Origin: Pseudomonadota bacterium
GTDB lineage: Bacteria > Pseudomonadota > Alphaproteobacteria > Ferrovibrionales > Ferrovibrionaceae
Assembly: GCA_021793055.1 (NCBI GenBank)
Contig: JAJYTL010000080.1
Location: forward strand, 1-11,384
Reading direction: 5' to 3'
Length of the DNA: 11,384 bases
Within the stretch, counting starts at the first letter, position 1. Each line of letters opens with the position of its first letter. The position numbers were made by a program, and so were the translations under genes. Positions 6,052 to 11,384 of the stretch are shown one piece after another. The notes under the pieces were generated by a model. It did no database searches. It had not been told where the DNA came from and worked only from the letters and a program-made list of their open reading frames with translations.

Positions 6052-8349
6052 GTGCCGCGGGGGGCCAAGTTGCGCCGTCTGATCAGGATAGTCGTTTTCG
6101 CCGTCGCGCTGTGTGCGATGTCGGCGTTGCTTGCCGTCAACCAGCGCGCCGCGGCTGCCGAGCGGGTGGCGGCGATCAAGGTCGAGGGCACGCAGCGCAT
6201 CGAGCCCGCGACAGTCATCTCCTATATGAAAATTCACGTCGGTGACGCTTTCAATCCGAAGCTGATCGACGAATCTCTTAAGTCGCTGTTCGCCACCGGT
6301 CTCTTTTCCAACGTCAGCTTGCAGCAGGAGGGCGATGCCCTGGTGGTGAAGGTGACCGAGAACCCGGTCATCGATCGCATCGCCTTCGAGGGCAACCATC
6401 ACCTCGACGACAACGAGCTATTGTCGGAGATCGATCTCCGGCCGCGCCTCGTCTACACCCCAGCCCGGGTCGAGGCCGCCGTGCGCCGCATCATTCAGCT
6501 CTATCGGCGCAGCGGCCGTTTCGCCGCCACCGTCGACCCGATGCTCATCCATCTGTCGGAAAATCGGGTCAATCTGGTCTTCGAGATCCACGAGGGAAGC
6601 CTGACGACGGTGAGCCGTATTCGCTTCGTCGGCAACATGAGCTTTCCGGCCGGTACGCTTCGCGAGCAGCTGGCGACCAAGGAGTGGCGCTGGTACCGTA
6701 TCCTGAGCACCGACGACACCTACGATCCCGACCGCCTCTCGGTCGATCGCGAGCGGCTTCGGCGATTTTACCTGAATCACGGCTTTGCCGATTTCCGCGT
6801 GCTGTCGGCCGTCGCCGAACTGGCGCCGAACGAAAACAGCTTCGACATCGTCTTCGCGCTGCACGAAGGCGAGCGCTACAAGTTCGGCAAGATCGACGTG
6901 GCGTCGCGCATTCCCAACGTCAACGTCGCGGCCTTGCGCAAGGTGGTCATCACCAAGCCGGGCGATACCTATGACGCCGAAACGGTGGAGAAGAGCATCG
7001 AGAAGATCACCGATGCCCTCGGCGGCCAGGGGTACGCCTTCGTCGATGTCGAGCCTGAGGCCCATCGCGATGCCAAGACCCATACAATGGGCGTCACCTA
7101 TGTGGTCAATCGCGGGCCGCGTGTCTACGTCCAGCGGATCAACATCACCGGCAATGTCCGCACGCTGGATCGCGTGATCCGCCGCGAATTCCGGCTCGCC
7201 GAGGGCGACGCGTTCAACACCGCGAAGCTCAAGGAGTCGATCCGGCGCATTCGCCGGCTCGATTTCTTCTCCAAGGTCGACGTCAGCCAGCACGAAGGCA
7301 CCCATCCCGATCAGACGGTGATCGATGTCAACGTGCAGGAGAAATCGACCGGATCCCTGACCTTCGGCGCGGGTTATTCGACCACCGATCTCATCATCGG
7401 AACCGTCGGCATTCAGGAGAACAACCTGCTCGGCACCGGCGATACGCTGGGGGCGAACCTGGCGCTTTCGGTGCGGCGGTCGTTCGTCAATATCGGGTTC
7501 ACCAACCCGTGGTTCCTCGGCCGTCATATGGCGGCCAGCTTCAACGTCTTCCACGAGAGCACCAACTACCAGTACCAGTCCTCGTTCAACGAGGCGGCCA
7601 CCGGCTTTTCCGTTGGCTTGAGCTATCCCCTGACCGAGCACTTGAGCCAAGGCTTCAACTACTCGCTCAGCCAGGACTCGATCTCGGGCGTGCCCAGCAC
7701 GGCCTCGCCGTTCATTCAGGCGGAGGTCGGCAGCACCGTCACCTCGGCCGTCGCCTATAACTTGACCTACGACACGCGGAACGATCGCATGGCGCCGACC
7801 AAAGGCATCGACGCCTCGGTTACCGAGAGCCTGGCCGGGTTCGGCGGCAGCATTCGCTACCTTCAGACGGCGGTCAGCTACAAGCAGTACTTCCCGCTGC
7901 TAAAGCCCTATGTGCTCGAAACCGGGATCACGGGCGGGTACATCCATGGCATCGGGCAGCCGGTTCGCCTCGCCAATCGGTTCTTCCTCGGCGGCACCAA
8001 TTTCCTCGGATTTGCCGACGGCGGCGTCGGTCCGCGCGATACGTCGACGGGCGATTCTCTCGGCGGCAACCAATACTACGTCGGTACCTTGGCGCTTTCT
8101 TTTCCTATCGGCTTGCCGAGGGAATTTGGTATCCTAGGCCAGGTGTTCACGCAGGCGGGAAGCCTGTTCGGCGTCGATCAGACAGGACCTAATTTGTTCG
8201 ACTCACGCGCGGTTCGGGTTTCTGCCGGGTTCGGTCTCTCGTGGCAGTCGCCCTTCGGCCCGCTGAAGATCGACTTCGGATTCCCGATCAGGAAGCAACA
8301 GCCCGATAAATCTCAGGTATTCCGGTTCAGTTTCGGCACCTCCTTCTAA
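6052..8349 (+). CDS. bamA: Outer membrane protein assembly factor BamA (Omp85 family)
   Basis: Encodes a 765-residue outer-membrane insertase, the core of the BAM complex. A signal peptide (basic MPRGAKLRRLIR, hydrophobic core, probable cleavage after AAAA near residue 36) precedes five POTRA domains, roughly 38-104, 105-183, 184-272, 273-355 and 356-431. A 16-strand barrel follows and ends in the aromatic FRFSFGTSF expected of outer-membrane proteins. The loop-6 motif normally reads (V/I/F)RGF but is FLGF here (Leu652, CTC at 8005-8007); the GGVGPRD that follows is intact. The barrel acidic residues expected to hold that Arg also appear replaced, by Ala681 and Gln701. The start is uncertain: GTG 6052 is used, while TTG 6070 behind a G-run is an alternative. 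An out-of-frame ATG at 6050 overlaps the GTG. Context rseP-bamA-skp-lpxD is canonical. Confidence 0.96.
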   Translation: MPRGAKLRRLIRIVVFAVALCAMSALLAVNQRAAAAERVAAIKVEGTQRIEPATVISYMKIHVGDAFNPKLIDESLKSLFATGLFSNVSLQQEGDALVVKVTENPVIDRIAFEGNHHLDDNELLSEIDLRPRLVYTPARVEAAVRRIIQLYRRSGRFAATVDPMLIHLSENRVNLVFEIHEGSLTTVSRIRFVGNMSFPAGTLREQLATKEWRWYRILSTDDTYDPDRLSVDRERLRRFYLNHGFADFRVLSAVAELAPNENSFDIVFALHEGERYKFGKIDVASRIPNVNVAALRKVVITKPGDTYDAETVEKSIEKITDALGGQGYAFVDVEPEAHRDAKTHTMGVTYVVNRGPRVYVQRINITGNVRTLDRVIRREFRLAEGDAFNTAKLKESIRRIRRLDFFSKVDVSQHEGTHPDQTVIDVNVQEKSTGSLTFGAGYSTTDLIIGTVGIQENNLLGTGDTLGANLALSVRRSFVNIGFTNPWFLGRHMAASFNVFHESTNYQYQSSFNEAATGFSVGLSYPLTEHLSQGFNYSLSQDSISGVPSTASPFIQAEVGSTVTSAVAYNLTYDTRNDRMAPTKGIDASVTESLAGFGGSIRYLQTAVSYKQYFPLLKPYVLETGITGGYIHGIGQPVRLANRFFLGGTNFLGFADGGVGPRDTSTGDSLGGNQYYVGTLALSFPIGLPREFGILGQVFTQAGSLFGVDQTGPNLFDSRAVRVSAGFGLSWQSPFGPLKIDFGFPIRKQQPDKSQVFRFSFGTSF

Positions 8350-8382
8350 GCCCCTTTGGGTTAATTAGGCATAAGGCATCCC

Positions 8383-9012
8383 ATGACCAACTCTCGTCAT
8401 TCCTCGATTTTTGCCGCTGCTCTGATCGCGGCAGCCCTGCTCTTCTCGGGTGCGCCGGCGGCGATGGCGGCCGCAACGCCGGCGGCAACGCGCATCGCCA
8501 TCCTCGACGTACAGCAGATCATGCGCGAGTCATCGGCCGGCCGCAGCGCCGCGCAGCAGCTCTCGGTGTTGCAGAAACGTTACGAAAAGGAGATCGCTTC
8601 GGACGAGGACAAGCTTCGCTCGGAGCGCGAGAAGCTGGTGCAGGAGCAGAGCAAGCTTTCGGCGCAGGACTTCGACAAGCGCCGCCAGGAGTTTCAGCAC
8701 AAGGTTGCGGCGGCGCAGCGGTTGGTGCAGGAGCGTAACGGCGAGATGGACGCCGCGATGCGCAATGCCCGCGCCGAGATCGGCAAGGCCGTGATCAGCA
8801 TCGTCACCGATATCATGAAAAAGGATAACATCGGCGTCGTCATCGATCGCGAGCAGATCGTCGCTAGCCAGACCTCGCTCGAGATCACCGCCGAGGTGAT
8901 GAAAATCCTCAATCAGAAGTTACCGTCGATCAAGGTGACGACCGCCGGCTTCAAGCTGCCGCCCGAACAGGAGCCGCGCGGACTGAAGGGCGGCCGGCTC
9001 GGCACGAAATAG
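8383..9012 (+). CDS. skp: Periplasmic chaperone Skp/OmpH
   Basis: Encodes a 209-residue OmpH-family protein. Skp trimers hold unfolded outer-membrane proteins in the periplasm and pass them to BamA. A signal peptide (MTNSRHSS plus an Ala/Leu-rich core, cleavage near AMA at about residue 29) leads to the first strand RIAILDVQQIM. A long charged alpha-helical tentacle region follows, about residues 60-140, rich in Glu, Lys, Gln and Arg (for example DEDKLRSEREKLVQEQSKL). The protein then returns to the body with IGVVIDREQIVASQTSLEIT. It is longer than E. coli Skp (161 residues) because of a Pro/Gly/Lys-rich tail of about 25 residues with no recognised role. The ribosome binding site AAGG (8373-8376) lies 6 nt before the ATG. 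An AT-rich patch (8361-8376) precedes the gene; no promoter is claimed. Confidence 0.92.
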   Translation: MTNSRHSSIFAAALIAAALLFSGAPAAMAAATPAATRIAILDVQQIMRESSAGRSAAQQLSVLQKRYEKEIASDEDKLRSEREKLVQEQSKLSAQDFDKRRQEFQHKVAAAQRLVQERNGEMDAAMRNARAEIGKAVISIVTDIMKKDNIGVVIDREQIVASQTSLEITAEVMKILNQKLPSIKVTTAGFKLPPEQEPRGLKGGRLGTK

Positions 9013-9030
9013 CCGGGGGGCACGCCCGCG

Positions 9031-10062
9031 ATGGCCGACCCGCGTTTTTTCGCCAATCAGGGCCCCCACAGTCTTGGGCGTCTGGCGGAAATCTGCGGTG
9101 CGGCCCTGGCGGCGAACGCCGATCCCGAGATGTTGATCGCGGATGTCGCGCCGCTCGATGTCGCGGGACCCGGGGACATCAGTTTTCTCGACAATCTCCG
9201 CTATCTCGACAGCTTTCGCGATACCCGGGCCGGCGCCTGCATCGTGGCTCCGGAGCATGCCGGGAAGGCACCGGCCGCCACCCGTCTGCTGCTCAGTGCC
9301 GAGCCTTACAAGGCCTATGCCCGCGTGGCGCAGGCCTTTTATCCGCCGCCTCCGGTTCGGGCCGGGGTTCATTCGACGGCGGTGATCGCGGCGTCGGCGC
9401 GCCTTGGCGAGGACGTCGCGGTCGGCCCGTGCGCGGTGGTCGGCGAGGGGGTCGTGATCGGTGCGCGCACCGCGATCGGCGCCCAGGCGGTGATCGCTGC
9501 CAACGTCGAGATTGGCGGCGATTGCGATATCGGGCCGCTGGCCTCGCTCAGCCATTGTCGGATTGGCGATCGGGTTACGGTGCATGCGGGCGCCCGCATC
9601 GGCCAGGCCGGCTTCGGCTTCGCGCCCAATCCTGCCGGCCATGTGCCGGTGCCCCAGCTCGGCCGCGTGCTGATCGGCGACGATTGCCGGATCGGCGCCA
9701 ATACCACGATCGACCGGGGTGCCGGCCCGGATACGGTGATCGGCGCCGGAACCTGGATTGATAACCTGGTGCAAATCGGGCACAACGTCCGTTTGGGCGA
9801 GCGCTGCATCGTCGTTGCGCAGGTCGGCATCTCGGGCTCGACCCGGCTCGGCAACTTCGTGGCGCTCGGCGGGCAGGCGGGGCTGACCGGGCATCTCAAG
9901 ATCGGCGATGGCGCCCAGATCGCGGCGCAAGCCGGGGTCATGAACGACGTATCGGCCGGCGAGACGGTCTTCGGCAGTCCGGCCGGGCCGATCAAGGACG
10001 TGTTCCGTCAGATCGCGATGGTGCGTCGCCTGGCGAGGGAGGGGAATAAGGGCAATGACTGA
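9031..10062 (+). CDS. lpxD: UDP-3-O-(3-hydroxyacyl)glucosamine N-acyltransferase
   Basis: Encodes a 343-residue enzyme that adds the N-linked 3-hydroxyacyl chain from acyl-ACP to UDP-3-O-acylglucosamine, the third step of lipid A synthesis. The N-terminal uridine-binding domain (about 1-110) includes GDISFLDN. It is followed by a left-handed beta-helix of hexapeptide repeats (about 113-310) with IGQAGFGF, IGANTTIDRG and DNLVQIGHNV. The His in that last motif (His251) matches the catalytic His239 of E. coli, and His288 in LTGHLKIG matches His276. A C-terminal helix ends the protein. The start ATG 9031 is preceded by a G-run (GGGGGG at 9014-9019). The stop overlaps fabZ by 8 nt (ATGACTGA). Confidence 0.96.
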   Translation: MADPRFFANQGPHSLGRLAEICGAALAANADPEMLIADVAPLDVAGPGDISFLDNLRYLDSFRDTRAGACIVAPEHAGKAPAATRLLLSAEPYKAYARVAQAFYPPPPVRAGVHSTAVIAASARLGEDVAVGPCAVVGEGVVIGARTAIGAQAVIAANVEIGGDCDIGPLASLSHCRIGDRVTVHAGARIGQAGFGFAPNPAGHVPVPQLGRVLIGDDCRIGANTTIDRGAGPDTVIGAGTWIDNLVQIGHNVRLGERCIVVAQVGISGSTRLGNFVALGGQAGLTGHLKIGDGAQIAAQAGVMNDVSAGETVFGSPAGPIKDVFRQIAMVRRLAREGNKGND

Positions 10063-10522
10063 GGTCGCTGGGGCCGACAAGCTCGGCGTCGCCGATATCG
10101 GCCGTATCATGCGCATGATCCCGCACCGCTATCCGATGCTGATGGTGGACAAGGTGGTGGATATGGTGCCCGGCGAGAGCGCCATCGGGATCAAGAACGT
10201 CAGCATCAACGAGCCGTTCTTTCAGGGGCATTTCCCGGGCCAGCCGGTGATGCCGGGGGTGTTGATTATCGAGAGCATGGCGCAGACCGCGGCTGTGCTC
10301 GTCGTCCATACGCTCGGGTCCGAGGCCGAGGGCAGGCTGGTCTATTTCATGAGCGTCGACAACGCGCGCTTCCGCCGGCCGGTATCGCCGGGCGATTCCA
10401 TGCACGTTCATGTGACAAAGGAAAAGAGCCGCGGCAACGTGTGGAAATTCGCGGGCCGGGTGATGGTCGCGGATCTCTTGTGCGCCGAGGCCAACTTCGC
10501 CGCCATGATCCTGGACAAGTAG
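10055..10522 (+). CDS. fabZ: 3-hydroxyacyl-ACP dehydratase FabZ
   Basis: Encodes a 155-residue hot-dog-fold dehydratase that turns (3R)-hydroxyacyl-ACP into trans-2-enoyl-ACP in type II fatty acid synthesis. It competes with LpxA and LpxD for 3-hydroxyacyl-ACP, which explains its conserved place between them. Visible motifs are MIPHRYPMLMVD, NEPFFQGHFPGQPVMPGVL with the catalytic His59, and Glu73 in IIESMAQ. DNARFRRPVSPGD closes the core. The ATG at 10055 overlaps the lpxD stop by 8 nt, and GAGGGAGGGGAA at 10035-10046 provides a strong ribosome binding site. Length and residues are normal for the family. Confidence 0.97.
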   Translation: MTEVAGADKLGVADIGRIMRMIPHRYPMLMVDKVVDMVPGESAIGIKNVSINEPFFQGHFPGQPVMPGVLIIESMAQTAAVLVVHTLGSEAEGRLVYFMSVDNARFRRPVSPGDSMHVHVTKEKSRGNVWKFAGRVMVADLLCAEANFAAMILDK

Positions 10523-10526
10523 GAGG
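10521..10526 (+). promoter_or_regulatory. Consensus ribosome binding site for lpxA
   Basis: A perfect AGGAGG whose first two bases are the end of the fabZ TAG stop codon. It lies 5 nt before the lpxA ATG. It is the strongest Shine-Dalgarno match in the window and fixes the lpxA start. Confidence 0.85.
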
Positions 10527-10531
10527 CGCCG

Positions 10532-11338
10532 ATGGCGGTCGAAGTCCATACCACGGCGGTGGTCGATGCCAAGGCAAGGCTCGCGGATGGCGTCCGCATC
10601 GGGCCCTATTGCGTGGTCGGGCCGGACGTCGAGCTTGGCGCCGCCGTCGTGCTGGAAAGCCATGTGGCGATCGCCGGGCGCACCCGTGTCGGCGAGGGCT
10701 GCCACGTCTTTCCCTTCGCCTCGATCGGCCATCCGCCGCAGGATATGAAATACGAGGGCGAGAATTCCGAGCTCGTCATCGGGCACCACTGCGTCATCCG
10801 CGAGAACGTCACCCTGAACCCCGGCACGCGCGGCGGCGGCATGGTGACCAAGGTCGGCGATCATTGTCTGCTGCTCGCGAGTTCCCATGTGGCGCACGAT
10901 TGCCGGCTCGGCGATCACGTCATCCTCGTCAACGGCGGCACCCTCGGCGGCCATGTGGTGATCGACGATTACGCCATCGTCGGCGGGCTCTCGGCCGTGC
11001 ATCAGTTCGTCCGCATTGGCCGTCACGCCATGATCGGCGGCATGTCGGGGGTCGAGCAGGATGTCATTCCCTATGGCCTGGTGGCGGGAAACCGCGCCCA
11101 TTTGAACGGCCTCAATCTGGTCGGCCTCAAGCGCCGGGGCTTTTCGCGCGAGGACATCCACAAGCTCCGCGCCGCTTATCGCTTGCTGTTCGCGGCCGAG
11201 GGCACCATGCAGGAGCGCATGGTGGACGTGGCGCAGCTCTTTCCCGACAGTCCGCTGGTGCAGGAGCTGATCACCTTCATCCGCACGCCGTCCTCGCGTG
11301 GCCTTTGCCAACCGCAACCGGATGCCGAAGCCGCCTAG
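10532..11338 (+). CDS. lpxA: UDP-N-acetylglucosamine O-acyltransferase
   Basis: Encodes a 268-residue cytoplasmic enzyme that transfers a 3-hydroxyacyl chain from ACP to the 3-OH of UDP-GlcNAc, the first step of lipid A synthesis. It is almost entirely a left-handed beta-helix of hexapeptide repeats (about 1-185) with IGHPPQDMKYEGE, NVTLNPGTRGGG and SSHVAHDC. His122 in the last motif is the catalytic base (E. coli His125). The helical C-terminal domain carries GLKRRGFSRE. Gly170 occupies the place of E. coli Gly173, the acyl-length ruler, which points to a long (C14-type) hydroxyacyl chain; this is inference. A consensus AGGAGG lies 5 nt before the ATG. The 3' end overlaps the presumed lpxI start by 17 nt. 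Confidence 0.97.
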   Translation: MAVEVHTTAVVDAKARLADGVRIGPYCVVGPDVELGAAVVLESHVAIAGRTRVGEGCHVFPFASIGHPPQDMKYEGENSELVIGHHCVIRENVTLNPGTRGGGMVTKVGDHCLLLASSHVAHDCRLGDHVILVNGGTLGGHVVIDDYAIVGGLSAVHQFVRIGRHAMIGGMSGVEQDVIPYGLVAGNRAHLNGLNLVGLKRRGFSREDIHKLRAAYRLLFAAEGTMQERMVDVAQLFPDSPLVQELITFIRTPSSRGLCQPQPDAEAA

Positions 11339-11384
11339 ACTCGGCATTATCGCCGGCGGCGGCGCGCTTCCGCGACAGCTTGCC
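11322..11384 (+). CDS. lpxI: UDP-2,3-diacylglucosamine pyrophosphatase LpxI, N-terminal fragment
   Basis: Only the first 21 codons are present; the gene runs off the right edge. The peptide starts MPKPPRLGIIAGGGALPRQL, which matches the N-terminus of LpxI (LGLIAGGG.LP type). LpxI is the pyrophosphatase that releases UMP from UDP-2,3-diacylglucosamine to give lipid X in alphaproteobacteria and others that lack LpxH. Position right after lpxA is canonical and lpxB is expected next. ATG 11322 lies inside the end of lpxA (17-nt overlap); an in-frame GTG at 11298 is an alternative start, and neither has a clear ribosome binding site. The call rests on a short motif plus context. Confidence 0.75.
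   Translation, partial: MPKPPRLGIIAGGGALPRQLA

Noticed and set aside
4879..7650. Long - strand open frames opposite rseP and bamA
   Set aside because: No ribosome binding sites or family motifs, and full overlap with strongly supported genes.
8348..8362. Possible terminator after bamA (CCC-CTTT-GGG)
   Set aside because: The stem is only three G-C pairs plus weak ends, with no T-run. skp starts 33 nt after the bamA stop and is probably in the same operon.
8920..10116. Long open frame on the - strand (about 400 codons) opposite lpxD
   Set aside because: Mirror of the lpxD hexapeptide repeats; the apparent repetitive pattern is inherited from the beta-helix coding sequence.
9992..11347. Long open frame on the - strand (about 450 codons) opposite fabZ and lpxA
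   Set aside because: It is antisense to two unmistakable genes, has a low-complexity His/Asp/Arg/Ala-rich product with no recognisable family, and is the usual by-product of GC-rich codon bias.
1..11384. A novel defence, mobile or accessory system
   Set aside because: Every base is accounted for by a conserved, co-directional housekeeping cluster and short spacers. No direct-repeat array, integrase, transposase, toxin-antitoxin pair or composition shift was seen.

Overview
The window is a GC-rich, fully packed run of housekeeping and envelope-biogenesis genes, all on the + strand. Gene order is rpsB-tsf-pyrH-frr-uppS-cdsA-rseP-bamA-skp-lpxD-fabZ-lpxA-lpxI (partial). This arrangement, the single-PDZ RseP and LpxI in place of LpxH point to an alphaproteobacterium, most likely from the Rhodospirillales or near them. 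That placement is inferred from gene order and protein character, not from a database search.

Layout. Positions 1-104 are a leader with one small hairpin. Positions 105-3252 hold translation and nucleotide genes: ribosomal protein S2, elongation factor Ts, UMP kinase and ribosome recycling factor. Positions 3258-4815 hold the lipid-carrier and phospholipid genes uppS and cdsA. Positions 4894-6027 encode the intramembrane protease RseP. Positions 6052-9012 encode the outer-membrane assembly protein BamA and the periplasmic chaperone Skp. Positions 9031-11338 hold lipid A and fatty-acid genes lpxD, fabZ and lpxA, and the first 21 codons of lpxI run off the right edge. Most junctions are 5-33 nt or are overlaps. 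The only longer spacers are tsf-pyrH (105 nt) and cdsA-rseP (78 nt), and both contain inverted repeats. No tRNA, rRNA, CRISPR array, mobile element or convincing rho-independent terminator was seen.

How the genes work together. The cluster links protein synthesis capacity to envelope construction. UppS makes the undecaprenyl carrier and CdsA makes CDP-diacylglycerol. Skp and BamA deliver and insert outer-membrane proteins. LpxA, LpxD and LpxI carry out early steps of lipid A synthesis, with FabZ on the competing fatty-acid branch.

No new multi-gene system is visible. The most notable points are (1) BamA lacks the normally invariant Arg of its loop-6 VRGF motif and also lacks the acidic barrel residues expected to pair with it, and (2) dxr, usually found between cdsA and rseP in this cluster, is absent.
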